Of a stretch of DNA of 64,000 nucleotides, positions 1 to 9,846 are shown in pieces; within the stretch, counting starts at the first letter, position 1, and every line of letters begins with the position of its first letter. The translations under genes were made by a program, and so were the position numbers. The stretch is from assembly GCF_900101865.1 (NCBI RefSeq), contig NZ_FNAH01000003.1:124001-188000 (forward strand), read 5' to 3'. Origin of the DNA: Paracoccus isoporae. Its GTDB lineage: Bacteria; Pseudomonadota; Alphaproteobacteria; Rhodobacterales; Rhodobacteraceae. The notes beneath the pieces were generated by a model that did not search any database, was not told where the DNA came from, and worked only from the letters and a program-made list of their open reading frames with translations.

Positions 1-598
1 TGTCGAAGGTCAGCCCGTGGCCCGCATGGACCTCCAGCCCCAGCGAGTCCGCCAGCGCCGCGCCCTCGCGCAGCCCGTCGAGTTCCGCATCGCGCTCCGC
101 AATCCGGCCCTCCGTGTCGAAATCGCAATAGGCGCCGGTATGCAGTTCCACCACCGCCGCCCCGATCCGCGCGGCGGCCCGGATCTGGGCCGGCTCATGG
201 CCGATGAACAGCGAGACCCGACAGCCCGCCGACCGCAACGGCTCGATGTAATGGCCAAGCGCATTCTCGTTGCCCGCCACGTCCAGCCCGCCCTCGGTAG
301 TGCGCTCCTCGCGCTTTTCGGGCACCAGGCAGACCGCATGCGGCGTGTGGCGCAGCGCGATGGTCTGCATCTCCGCCGTCGCCGCCATTTCCAGGTTCAA
401 GGGCAGGCGCAGCCCCGCCATCAGCGCATCAATATCGGCGTCGCTGATATGGCGACGATCCTCGCGCAGATGGGCGGTGATGCCGTCCGCGCCCGCTTCT
501 TCCGCCAGTTGCGCGGCCCTGAGCGGGTCCGGCCAGGGCGTGCCGCGCGCATTGCGCACCGTCGCCACATGATCGATATTCACGCCGAGTCTCAGCAT
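1..598 (-). CDS. pdxJ: Pyridoxine 5'-phosphate synthase (3' end cut by window edge)
   Basis: PdxJ condenses 3-amino-2-oxopropyl phosphate with 1-deoxyxylulose 5-phosphate to make pyridoxine 5'-phosphate, the ring-closing step of DXP-dependent vitamin B6 synthesis in the cytoplasm. The frame opens with [19 protein letters not shown], the family's phosphate-loop start, followed by [14 protein letters not shown] and FIGHEP. About 199 codons are visible; the family is near 240-250 residues, so the C-terminus lies outside the window. An AGGAGGTG ribosome site precedes the ATG. It lies 22 nt downstream of ispE on the same strand, probably in one transcription unit. Both enzymes belong to pathways that start from deoxyxylulose phosphate. 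The identification is secure. Confidence 0.93.
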   Translation of the reverse strand, partial: MLRLGVNIDHVATVRNARGTPWPDPLRAAQLAEEAGADGITAHLREDRRHISDADIDALMAGLRLPLNLEMAATAEMQTIALRHTPHAVCLVPEKREERTTEGGLDVAGNENALGHYIEPLRSAGCRVSLFIGHEPAQIRAAARIGAAVVELHTGAYCDFDTEGRIAERDAELDGLREGAALADSLGLEVHAGHGLTFD

Positions 599-620
599 CG
601 CGGCACCTCCTGCCCGCAGG

Positions 621-1448
621 TTAGACCGGCTGCGGCGGCGGCGCGAGTCCCGTTGCCGTCACCCACCAGTTTTCATGCGCCGCACCAATGCGATAGGCGG
701 CCAGCCCCGCCGCGCTTGCATCGGTGAAAATCCCGAAACAGGTCGCGCCAGAGCCGGACATCCGCGCCAGCAGCGCACCCGCGTCGCGCAATTCCCGCAG
801 CACCGTGGCGATCTGGGGGCAGAGCGTGATCGCCGGCGCCTCCAGATCGTTGCGGCAGGTCTGAAGATAGGCAACGAGTGCGGGCAGGTCGAAGCGGTCG
901 GGCATTGCGGGCAAGGGCGCATTGTCCTTGCGCTGCAAGGCGCTGAAGACTTGCGGGGTGGGCATCTCGACGCGCGGATTGACCAGCACCAGCCGCAGAT
1001 CCGGCATCTCCGGCACGGGCTCGATGATCTCGCCCACGCCGCGCATCCGGGCCGGGCGCGCGGCCAGGCAGACCGGCAGATCCGCCCCCAGCCGCTCGGT
1101 GGCGTCCGGGATCGGCACGCCCATCCGCGCCAGCCCGCGCAGCACCGCCGCCGCATCCGCCGAGCCGCCGCCGATCCCGGCGGCGACGGGCAGGGTCTTG
1201 GTCAGCCGGATCGCCGCCTGTCCGCCCGCCAGCCGCGCAGCCTTCAGGCAAAGATTGTCGTCCTCGTCCAATCCGCTGGCAAAGGGGCCGTCCACCGACA
1301 GGCTCAGCGGCCCCGCATCCAGCGTCAGCTTATCCCCCGCCGCCGCAAACACCACCAGCGAGTCGAGCAGGTGATACCCGTCCGGCCTCTGCCCGGTGAC
1401 ATGCAGCGCCAAATTCAGCTTGGCCGGCGCGACTTCCGTGACGCTCAT
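621..1448 (-). CDS. ispE: 4-diphosphocytidyl-2-C-methyl-D-erythritol kinase
   Basis: IspE phosphorylates CDP-methylerythritol in the non-mevalonate isoprenoid pathway (cytoplasm). The 275-residue frame starts [19 protein letters not shown], the typical substrate-binding start, and carries the GHMP-kinase ATP loop [20 protein letters not shown]. The start ATG at 1448 overlaps the stop of the upstream TPR gene by 4 nt (ATGA), which fixes this start over a longer in-frame option. The reading frame can be extended 53 codons upstream, but that extension lacks family similarity and lies inside the TPR gene. pdxJ follows 22 nt downstream. Length and motifs match the family well. Confidence 0.93.
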   Translation of the reverse strand: MSVTEVAPAKLNLALHVTGQRPDGYHLLDSLVVFAAAGDKLTLDAGPLSLSVDGPFASGLDEDDNLCLKAARLAGGQAAIRLTKTLPVAAGIGGGSADAAAVLRGLARMGVPIPDATERLGADLPVCLAARPARMRGVGEIIEPVPEMPDLRLVLVNPRVEMPTPQVFSALQRKDNAPLPAMPDRFDLPALVAYLQTCRNDLEAPAITLCPQIATVLRELRDAGALLARMSGSGATCFGIFTDASAAGLAAYRIGAAHENWWVTATGLAPPPQPV

Positions 1449-3310
1449 TCGGTCGCGGAACGCTCGGCCGCGCCTGGCTCCGACGGCAAACGCCCCCCAT
1501 TCGCCGCCTCCTCCGCCAGCACCGCATCCAGCCCACGCTGCAATTTCGCCCGGATTCGCTGCGAATCTTCCTCGGTTTCGGGGCCGAAACTCAGCGCCCG
1601 GCTCCACTGGATTTCCGCCTCGCGCTTGCGGCCGACCTGCCAGTAGATATCGCCCAGATGGTCATTCACCAGCGAATCGTTGCTCATCAGCGCGACGGCG
1701 CGTTCCTGCGGCTCCACCGCCTCGCGGTAGCGGCCAAGCCGGTACAGCGCCCAGCCGAGCGAATCGAGGATATAGCCGTCATCCGGCGAGAGCCGCACGG
1801 CGCGTTCGATCAACTCCAAGGCCTCATCGAGATTCTCGCCCCGATCGACATAGGAATAGCCCAGGTAATTCAGCATCTGCGCGTTGTTCGGCTGGATTGC
1901 CAGCGCCGCGCGCAGATCGGCTTCGGCGCGCGGAAAATCCCCCAGCCGCTCCAGGGCGATGGCGCGGGCATAGCGCGGGAACCACAGCGCATCGGTGTCG
2001 GCCGGGTCGATCAGCGCCACGGCCTTGTCATAGGCCGGAACCGCCTGGGCCCATTTTTCCTGCTGCCGCATCAGATCGCCAAGCGCGATCCAGCCCTCGG
2101 GCAACTCGGGATGGGCCGCGGTCAGCGCCAACGCCGCCTTTTCCGCATCGCCCATCCGATCCGCACGGGCAAGCGCGTCGATCCGCACCAGCTCGGCAGT
2201 GGGGCGCATCTGGTCCTGTTCGCGCAGCTTGTCGAACTGCGCCTCGGCGGCATCGAACTGGCCCACCGATTGCAGCATCTGCGCCACCATCAGCCGGGCA
2301 TCGGCCATGTCGGGCGCGACATAGCTGGCCATGCGGGCATGGATCAGCGCCAGCGGGTTCGGATCGACGTCATTGGCCAGCAGCGTGGCGAAGGTCAGAT
2401 AGACCTGGGCCACGCCGTCGCGCGGGTTCTGCACCACGTCGAAGGCCACCGGCTCGCCCTGCCGGAGCCGGTCGGCCAGATCCTCCGCCACGCCGTCGAT
2501 TGCGATCCCGGCCACATCGTCCAGCTTCTGCAGCGCCTCGTCCCGCCGGTCGATCTGGGCCAGCACCTGCGCCTCGACCACGGCGGACATGATGTTCTGA
2601 TCGGGCGCGTCGCTCTCCAGCAGGGCCGCGGCGGATTCGAAGTCACCGACCAGAGCCTTTGCCAGCGCCATGTTGTAATCGACCAGCTCGCCCGTGCCGG
2701 GGATCGCCCGCACACGCTCGAACGCGGCATCGGCATCGGCGGCGCGGCCCAGGCCCAGCAGGGCCCAGCCCCGCAACATCCCGTCGAGCAGCACTTCGGG
2801 GCCCTGCGGATCACCCGGCCCGGTTGCGTCCAGGGCCGCGAGCAGCCCCTCCCAATCCTCGTCCTGCGCCGCCCGCGCACGCGTGACAAGCTCGACGAGG
2901 CGCGACGAGATCCCCGCCCCGCCCGCATCTATCCGCTCGTCGATCAGGCCGAAGGCGCGGTCGATCTGGCCCGAGGCAAGCAGCGTCACGAGCGCGCTGT
3001 CATTGAGATAGCTGGAGGACGGATCCTGCGCCAACGCACGGAGGTAATACTCAGCCGCAGCCTCGAAATCATTCTCCATCGCCGCCGTGCGCGCCGCCAG
3101 ATACGGCCCGACGAGATCGCGGGTCAGGGGCGCGGATGTATCCGGTGGCGCCTCTGCCTCGGCGGGCTCCGTCGCGGCATCCTGGGTCGTGTCCCGGTCG
3201 GGGCGCGGTGGCGGCGGGGTCGAATCCTGCGCCCAGGCCGGCATGGATGTCGGCAGCGCGGCCGGCGCCGCGGCCAGACATGCAAGGGCGAGAAGGTGCA
3301 GAAGCTTCAT
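1445..3310 (-). CDS. Secreted tetratricopeptide-repeat protein
   Basis: A 621-residue protein with a Sec-type signal peptide ([20 protein letters not shown], ending near PAWAQ). An acidic, proline-rich linker ([12 protein letters not shown] region) follows, then many helical TPR-like repeats to the C-terminus, for example [19 protein letters not shown] and [19 protein letters not shown] near residues 490-545. TPR proteins are protein-binding scaffolds, and the signal places this one in the periplasm or at the outer membrane. Homologues next to ispE are common in Rhodobacteraceae, but I know of no assigned function. The start was chosen at the signal peptide; an upstream in-frame start would bury it. 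Its stop overlaps the ispE start, so the two are translationally coupled. Confidence 0.85.
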   Translation of the reverse strand: MKLLHLLALACLAAAPAALPTSMPAWAQDSTPPPPRPDRDTTQDAATEPAEAEAPPDTSAPLTRDLVGPYLAARTAAMENDFEAAAEYYLRALAQDPSSSYLNDSALVTLLASGQIDRAFGLIDERIDAGGAGISSRLVELVTRARAAQDEDWEGLLAALDATGPGDPQGPEVLLDGMLRGWALLGLGRAADADAAFERVRAIPGTGELVDYNMALAKALVGDFESAAALLESDAPDQNIMSAVVEAQVLAQIDRRDEALQKLDDVAGIAIDGVAEDLADRLRQGEPVAFDVVQNPRDGVAQVYLTFATLLANDVDPNPLALIHARMASYVAPDMADARLMVAQMLQSVGQFDAAEAQFDKLREQDQMRPTAELVRIDALARADRMGDAEKAALALTAAHPELPEGWIALGDLMRQQEKWAQAVPAYDKAVALIDPADTDALWFPRYARAIALERLGDFPRAEADLRAALAIQPNNAQMLNYLGYSYVDRGENLDEALELIERAVRLSPDDGYILDSLGWALYRLGRYREAVEPQERAVALMSNDSLVNDHLGDIYWQVGRKREAEIQWSRALSFGPETEEDSQRIRAKLQRGLDAVLAEEAANGGRLPSEPGAAERSATE

Positions 3311-3403
3311 CAGGTCCGATCCGGTATTCCGTGTCGGCACGACCCTATCCCCGCCACCGCGGACACGCAACGCCGGGACCGGGCGCCGTGTCGCCCGCCG
3401 CCA

Positions 3404-5062
<1,659 letters not shown>

Positions 5063-5094
5063 CTGGCTTGCCTCCGCTCGCATTTGCTTCCGCA

Positions 5095-5123
5095 TTTCTA
5101 GACCCTGAGACCCCGCCCGGCAA
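5095..5123 (-). promoter_or_regulatory. Candidate sigma-70 promoter of ETF-QO
   Basis: On the minus strand, TTGCCG (5123-5118) is followed after 17 nt by TAGAAA (5100-5095), about 33 nt before the chosen ATG. Spacing is ideal and both hexamers are reasonable for an alphaproteobacterial housekeeping promoter. Only the sequence match supports it. Confidence 0.4.
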
Positions 5124-5384
5124 TGATTACGCGGCGCTGCAGCAAGACGTTAGCGCAATCTTCGTAAACATGGCGGCGGGATCGGGTGCGGAAAGCATCA
5201 AGATTCGGCGGCGGGACGCGCACACCGGACTGTTTCCCTTGCATTGCCCGCGCGGATGATGGAACGCTGGGGGACAACGGAACCCCGCGCCCCTGCCATT
5301 TGTTTGGCGGGGGCGTTGTCCTAGACCACGCCGCGTGCCGCCGTTGGCGGGGCGGCGGCAGACGCAGCAGAAGCAGGAAAGACG
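5124..5384. other. Divergent intergenic region before greA
   Basis: The full gap between ETF-QO and greA is 322 bp. I find no convincing small gene, tRNA or riboswitch in it. A weak plus-strand promoter for greA may be TTGTTT (5300-5305) with TAGACC (5322-5327) at 16 nt. The spacing is good but the -10 hexamer is poor. A short open frame running through the region lacks any recognisable protein features. Confidence 0.5.
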
Positions 5385-5855
5385 ATGGAAAAGATCCCCA
5401 TGACGCGCGCCGGATATGAACAGCTCGACGGCGAACTGCGCGATCTCAAGGGCACCGAGCGGCCGGCGATCATCGCGGCCATTGCCGAGGCGCGGTCGCA
5501 TGGCGATCTGTCGGAAAATGCCGAATATCATTCCGCCCGCGAGAAGCAGAGCTTCATCGAGGGCCGCATCAAGGAGCTGGAGCAGGTGCTGTCGCGCGCC
5601 GAGGTGATCGACCCCTCGAAGCTGTCGGGCAGCATCAAGTTCGGCGCCAAGGTGGTCCTGCTGGACGAGGATACCGAGGAAGAGAAGACCTACCAGATCG
5701 TCGGTGAGCACGAGGCCAGCCTGGAAAAAGGGCTGCTGAACATGCGCTCGCCGTTGGCACGGGCGCTGATCGGCAAGGAAGAGGGCGACAGCGTCGATGT
5801 GCAGACGCCCGGCGGGCTGCGCAGCTACGAGATCCTGTCGGTCCGGTTCGCGTGA
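5385..5855 (+). CDS. greA: Transcription elongation factor GreA
   Basis: GreA enters the secondary channel of stalled RNA polymerase and stimulates cleavage of the backtracked transcript. The 156-residue length is typical. The N-terminal coiled coil contains the conserved tip segment [18 protein letters not shown] (about residues 37-54) with its acidic catalytic residues. The C-terminal domain ends in the usual [17 protein letters not shown] strand. AGCAGGAAAGACG lies before the ATG. The stop overlaps the next gene (TGATG at 5853-5857), so translation is probably coupled to the membrane protein that follows. Confidence 0.97.
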   Translation: MEKIPMTRAGYEQLDGELRDLKGTERPAIIAAIAEARSHGDLSENAEYHSAREKQSFIEGRIKELEQVLSRAEVIDPSKLSGSIKFGAKVVLLDEDTEEEKTYQIVGEHEASLEKGLLNMRSPLARALIGKEEGDSVDVQTPGGLRSYEILSVRFA

Positions 5856-6787
5856 TGCCGGACTGGCGCGGCGGACGGGACAAGGCCGGGCGGGCCACCA
5901 TCATCGGTGCGGCGCTGACGGCGCTGTGGCTGGTGATGCTGCTGCTGTTCTGGCTGACCTCGGGCGGTGCCGGAGACGGGCCGGGCCGCTGGGTGTCCAT
6001 TGTCGCGGCGCTGATGCCGGTGGCGCTGATCTGGGTCGCCGTGCGGCTCGCCCATTCCGTGCAGGCACTCGGTGACGAGGCGCAGGACTTGCGCGCGTCG
6101 CTGGAGCATCACCTCCTGCGCCGTGAGCCGCCGCGCGGCGGGGCGGAAGCTGCGGCGCCCGAGACGGCAACGCCAAGGCTTGCCGCGCCCCCGCCGCGCC
6201 CTGCGCCGCCTGCCGCCACCCGCGAGCGTGCGGCGGCGCCTCCGCCCGTCCGCCGCGAGGAACCGCGCCAGTCCAGCCTCGGCTTCGATGCGCCGGAGCC
6301 GGTGGATCTGCCCGCCGAGACGGTCCTGCGCGCGCTGAACTTTCCCGACGGCCCGGATGATGCCGCGGCCATCGCGGCGCTGCGCGATGCGCTGCGCGAT
6401 CCCGACCATGCGCGGCTGATCCGCAGCGCGCAGGACGTGGTGACACTGCTGGCCGATCGCGGCATCTATACCGACGATCTGGAGCCGGCCCCGGCCGATG
6501 CTGCCGCCTGGCGCCGGTTTGCCGAGGGGCAGCGGGGTCAGGCCGTCTCCGGCGTCGGCGCGGTTCACGACCCGCAAATGCTGGAGGCCGCGGTGGTCGC
6601 CATGCGCAGCGATGACGTGTTCCGCGATGCGGTGCATCATTTCCTGCGGCTGTTCGACCGCGGCGCGACCGCGCTGCTGCCGCGCCTCTCGGATGACGAG
6701 ATCGTCTGGCTGGCAGAGACCCGCTCGGCGCGGGCCTTCATGCTGATGGCGCGGGCGGCGGGGTTGTTCGGGCAGGAGGAGGGATGA
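5855..6787 (+). CDS. Conserved two-helix membrane protein of unknown function
   Basis: A 310-residue protein with two predicted membrane helices near residues 15-35 (ATIIGAALTALWLVMLLLFW) and 47-67 (VSIVAALMPVALIWVAVRLA). A short amphipathic stretch, a proline/alanine-rich linker (residues 95-135) and a soluble, mostly helical C-terminal domain follow. I do not recognise a catalytic motif. Similar proteins occur after greA in Rhodobacteraceae, but the role is unknown. It begins at a TGATG overlap with greA; a GTG one codon earlier is an alternative start. It is probably expressed from the greA promoter. Confidence 0.75.
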   Translation: MPDWRGGRDKAGRATIIGAALTALWLVMLLLFWLTSGGAGDGPGRWVSIVAALMPVALIWVAVRLAHSVQALGDEAQDLRASLEHHLLRREPPRGGAEAAAPETATPRLAAPPPRPAPPAATRERAAAPPPVRREEPRQSSLGFDAPEPVDLPAETVLRALNFPDGPDDAAAIAALRDALRDPDHARLIRSAQDVVTLLADRGIYTDDLEPAPADAAAWRRFAEGQRGQAVSGVGAVHDPQMLEAAVVAMRSDDVFRDAVHHFLRLFDRGATALLPRLSDDEIVWLAETRSARAFMLMARAAGLFGQEEG

Positions 6788-6870
6788 GCCGAGCCGAACC
6801 CGGCGCATCGGCTTGCGCCTGATCGCGACGCCGATATGGTTGCCTCCTGACCCCTGACCCAGTGAACGTC

Positions 6871-7650
6871 ATGCCGATACCGACACCCGCCCTTTCGCGC
6901 AGGGACCGCGCACAGGAACAGGCCCGCAGCCGCGCCCTGTCGCGCACACCCATGCAGAGCCTGCGGCACGGCGCGTTGCAATCGCTGCCCTTCTTGCTGG
7001 TGATCGCGCCGTTCGGGCTGCTGTTCGGGGTGGTGGCGACCGCGGCAGGGTTCGACCTGGCCGAGACGATGGGCTTCACCATCCTGGTCTTCGCCGGCGC
7101 ATCGCAATTCACCGCAGTGCAGTTGATGACCGATCAGGCCCCGGTCTGGCTGGTCATCCTGTCATCGCTGGCAGTCAACCTGCGCATGGCGATGTATTCG
7201 GCCTCCATGGTGCCGTGGCTGGGCACCGCCTCGCAACCGACCCGCGCAGCCATTGCCTATGCGCTGATCGATCAGACCTATGTCCTGTCGATCGATTACT
7301 ATCAGAACGCGCCGCGGCTGAGCCTGCCGCAGAGGCTCGGCTATTTCGCGGGCACCTCGCTGGTGATGTGCGGGGCCTGGGTCTCGTGCAGCCTCGCGGG
7401 CGCGGTGTTCGGCCGCGCGATCCCGGACAGCATTCCGCTGGATTTCGCCGTGCCGATCACCTTCCTCGCGATGATCGCGCCGGCGCTGCGGACGCCCGCC
7501 CATGTGGCGGCGGCCAGCGTGGCCGTGATCGTCTCGCTGTTGCTGGTGGGGCTGCCTGCGGGCGTCGGGCCGATGATCGCCGCGCTGCTGGCGATGCTGA
7601 CCGGCGCCGGGGTGGAGACCATGATGATCCGCAGAAGGGACAGCGCGTGA
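6871..7650 (+). CDS. azlC: AzlC family branched-chain amino acid exporter, large subunit
   Basis: AzlC with AzlD forms an inner-membrane exporter for branched-chain amino acids (azaleucine resistance in Bacillus subtilis). The roughly 259-residue protein has the family core GALQSLPFLLVIAPFGLLFG and FAGASQFTAVQLM with several hydrophobic helices. The start is uncertain: the ATG at 6871 and a GTG at 6862 are both in frame and neither has a clear ribosome site. The stop overlaps azlD by one base (TGATG), as expected for a two-subunit transporter. The real substrate here cannot be told from sequence. Confidence 0.9.
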   Translation: MPIPTPALSRRDRAQEQARSRALSRTPMQSLRHGALQSLPFLLVIAPFGLLFGVVATAAGFDLAETMGFTILVFAGASQFTAVQLMTDQAPVWLVILSSLAVNLRMAMYSASMVPWLGTASQPTRAAIAYALIDQTYVLSIDYYQNAPRLSLPQRLGYFAGTSLVMCGAWVSCSLAGAVFGRAIPDSIPLDFAVPITFLAMIAPALRTPAHVAAASVAVIVSLLLVGLPAGVGPMIAALLAMLTGAGVETMMIRRRDSA

Positions 7651-7979
7651 TGCCCGGCTATGGCAGTTTCGAGATCTGGCTGATCATCCTGTCGGTGGCC
7701 ATCGGCACGTTCTTCCTGCGCTACAGCTTTCTGGGCGCGATCGGCAATCGTCCGATGCCGGAATGGGTGCTGAGGATGCTGCGCTACACCGCCGTCGCGG
7801 TGCTGCCCGCCTTGGCCGCGCCGCTGGTGCTCTGGCCGGCGGCAACGGAAGGCCAGACCGACCCGGCCCGCCTGGCCGCGGCAATCGTCACGGTGATCAC
7901 CGGCCTCGTTGCGCGCAATGCGCTTGCCGCCATCATCGCCGGCGCAGTCACGCTGGCGATCGGGCTTTACCTGTCATAG
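7650..7979 (+). CDS. azlD: AzlD family branched-chain amino acid exporter, small subunit
   Basis: The 109-residue small partner of AzlC has four predicted membrane helices. The start MPGYGSFEIWLIILSVAIGT and the segments LRYSFLGAIGNRPMP and VTGLVARN-like residues near 90 fit the AzlD family. It begins at a TGATG overlap with azlC, so stoichiometric expression is likely. Its last 13 bases overlap the 3' end of the convergent lipoprotein gene on the other strand, which leaves no room for an ordinary intergenic terminator. Confidence 0.9.
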   Translation: MPGYGSFEIWLIILSVAIGTFFLRYSFLGAIGNRPMPEWVLRMLRYTAVAVLPALAAPLVLWPAATEGQTDPARLAAAIVTVITGLVARNALAAIIAGAVTLAIGLYLS

Positions 7980-8602
7980 GCCTCGATCGAGCCGTCCTTC
8001 ATCTGCAGCAGATCGCCGTGAACCAGCCGCGGATCGTCGTCGAGGAACTGGGTGGACTGAACGCCCGGCAGGGTCAGGAACCAGTCGCGCAGGCGCAGCG
8101 GGCTGAACCCGCTTGGCGCGCCCTCGAAGCCCGGTGTGGATCGCAGCACGGCTGAGCTGCCCACCGCGCAGAACGCCTTGCCGACCGGGCCATTGCCCTG
8201 CGCCGCGCGCAGGGCGCTCTCGGCCACCTCGGCCGTGACCGGCACGGTGTCCAGCGTCACGTAGTAACGCTCTCGCGGCAGGTTCCGGGCATGGTAGTCG
8301 ATATAGACATTCCGCATCTCCGGCGTGATGCCATAGAGAACGTCATGGCGTTCGGGCGCGCGCGGATGGACGAAGCTGCCGGCGGGGTCGAAGATCACCC
8401 GCTGGCTGGCATTGATCATCAGCGCCGAATGGCCGCCCTCGCCCCGCGCCAGCCCGATCACCGTGATGAGCGAGATCGACGGCTGTTCGTCCGAACGGTA
8501 CTGCACCGCACGCACGGCCTCGTCGCTGGCCCATTTGTTGTCGGCACCGCAGGCGGCCAGAAACAATGGCAGCGCCAGGGCGATCAGAACGCGCCGCAGC
8601 AT
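7967..8602 (-). CDS. Putative lipoprotein of unknown function
   Basis: A 211-residue protein with a lipoprotein signal (LRRVLIALALPLFLAAC, lipobox LAAC with Cys18). The mature part contains SLITVIGLARGEGGHSALMI, SFVHPRAPERHDVLYG and WFLTLPGVQSTQFLDDDP. It resembles conserved Rhodobacteraceae outer- or inner-membrane lipoproteins of no assigned role. An Asp residue does not directly follow the lipid cysteine (it is Gly), so outer-membrane sorting is possible. Its ATG shares one base with the stop of the cytochrome oxidase subunit IV gene (TGATG), so the two are co-translated. The 3' end overlaps azlD. Confidence 0.8.
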   Translation of the reverse strand: MLRRVLIALALPLFLAACGADNKWASDEAVRAVQYRSDEQPSISLITVIGLARGEGGHSALMINASQRVIFDPAGSFVHPRAPERHDVLYGITPEMRNVYIDYHARNLPRERYYVTLDTVPVTAEVAESALRAAQGNGPVGKAFCAVGSSAVLRSTPGFEGAPSGFSPLRLRDWFLTLPGVQSTQFLDDDPRLVHGDLLQMKDGSIEAYDR

Positions 8603-8751
8603 CAGGCGTTCGTCAGCGCCAGAAACACCAGGACCCCGAGCGACAACACGGCGGACCAGGTGGCGAATTTCACGAAGCCGGCGAACATCTTTTCATGCTC
8701 GCGAATATCCATCGTGCCGTGTTCGTGCTCGGTTGCGTCATTCTGTGCCAT
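8602..8751 (-). CDS. aa3-type cytochrome c oxidase subunit IV
   Basis: A 49-residue single-helix protein (MAQNDATEHEHGTMDIREHE start, then KMFAGFVKFATW and a hydrophobic helix SLGVLVFLALTNA). It matches the small bacterial aa3 oxidase subunit IV family found in Paracoccus and Rhodobacter, a peripheral subunit of the terminal oxidase whose loss has little effect in studied species. The gene is short and could be missed by automatic calling. An AGGGACACAGGCC stretch lies upstream without a strong ribosome site. Its stop is fused to the start of the lipoprotein gene. Confidence 0.88.
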   Translation of the reverse strand: MAQNDATEHEHGTMDIREHEKMFAGFVKFATWSAVLSLGVLVFLALTNA

Positions 8752-8808
8752 GGCCTGTGTCCCTCACGCCGTTATTCGCGCCTTGCATAGACGATTGTCC
8801 GTCGGCTG

Positions 8809-9846
8809 TCACGCCGCTGCGCGCCACAGCACGCCACCGTGATCGTCCGTCCCTGCACGGGTGATGCGCCCCTCCTGCGCCAGCCGGTTCAGATGCCCGA
8901 CCGATTCGACGAGCGCCAGGCCGAACTCCCCCGCGCCGATCGGCCGCTTGAACAGTGCCGGAAAGCAGCCCACCGCGGTCAGCCTCTGCTCAGACAGGGC
9001 GCGATGCACGCGGTCGAGCGCCGAGACGTGATTCTCGCGCATCTGGTTCAGCCGCAGGGGCAGGCCGGTGAAGGCCAGCTTGTGGCCGGGAAGGACGAGA
9101 TGGCGATCTTCTGCCATGGCGGCGAAGCGGTCGCAGCTTTCCAGCCATTCGCCCACCGGATCGGCCTCCGGCTCGGTCGGATAGACGCCGAGATTGGGCG
9201 AAATCCCGGGCAGAAGCTGGTCGCCGCCGATCACCAGATCGTCGCCAAGCGACCAGAAGGTGGCATGTTCGGGCGCATGACCATCGCCGGTCGCCACGCG
9301 CCAGTCGCGCCCGCCGAACCTGACGGTCTGCCCATCGCAGATGCGGCGATAGCCCAGCGGAATCGGATGAACGCAGTCGGAGAAATTGAACGGACGCTCG
9401 CCCGCGCGCTGTGCCAGCATCTCCGGCGGCATGCCGGCGGCGCGCCAGAAGGCCAGCGATTGCGGCGGCGGCGCGTCCTGCTCGTCCAGCACCAGCATCC
9501 GCGCGGTCAGCCAGGCGGTGCGGGTCGCCCAGATCTCGGCGCCGTGATCCGCGAACCAGCCGGCCAGGCCGACATGGTCCGGGTGGTGATGGGTGACGAT
9601 GACCCGCCGCACCGGCTGGCCGTGAAGCGGGCCGTCCAGCAAGGTCTGCCAGATCGCCCGGTTCTTCGCCGTGTCGAAGCCGGTATCCACCAGCGTCCAG
9701 CCATCGCCCTCGTCAAGCGCGTAGACATTCACGTGATCCAGCTTCATCGGAAGCGGCAGGCGCATCCACACCACGCCCGGCGCGACCTCGATGGCTTCGC
9801 CGGGGCCGGGCGGCTCGGCCCAGGGATGCCGGATCTCTGCGCTCAC
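8809..9846 (-). CDS. MBL-fold metallo-hydrolase
   Basis: A 345-residue metallo-beta-lactamase-fold hydrolase. The metal-binding signature THHHPDHVG lies at residues 85-93, preceded by WTLVDTGFD (50-58), and further ligands are in VATGDGHAPEH and the C-terminal LPGHKLAF. A C-terminal winged-helix-like region (VHRALSEQRLTAV onwards) is typical of the glyoxalase II/LACTB2-like subgroup. The substrate is unknown; thioester or ester hydrolysis would fit its neighbour. It starts with GTG overlapping the stop of the acyl-CoA dehydrogenase by 4 nt (GTGA), so the two are translationally coupled and probably act in one catabolic route. Confidence 0.85.
   Translation of the reverse strand: MSAEIRHPWAEPPGPGEAIEVAPGVVWMRLPLPMKLDHVNVYALDEGDGWTLVDTGFDTAKNRAIWQTLLDGPLHGQPVRRVIVTHHHPDHVGLAGWFADHGAEIWATRTAWLTARMLVLDEQDAPPPQSLAFWRAAGMPPEMLAQRAGERPFNFSDCVHPIPLGYRRICDGQTVRFGGRDWRVATGDGHAPEHATFWSLGDDLVIGGDQLLPGISPNLGVYPTEPEADPVGEWLESCDRFAAMAEDRHLVLPGHKLAFTGLPLRLNQMRENHVSALDRVHRALSEQRLTAVGCFPALFKRPIGAGEFGLALVESVGHLNRLAQEGRITRAGTDDHGGVLWRAAA

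Noticed and set aside
621..1607. Longer start for ispE (53 extra codons)
   Set aside because: The extension lies inside the TPR gene, is glycine/arginine-rich and does not resemble IspE.
5124..5384. Possible tRNA or small RNA before greA
   Set aside because: I tried to fold the region into a tRNA cloverleaf and found no T-arm or acceptor pairing.
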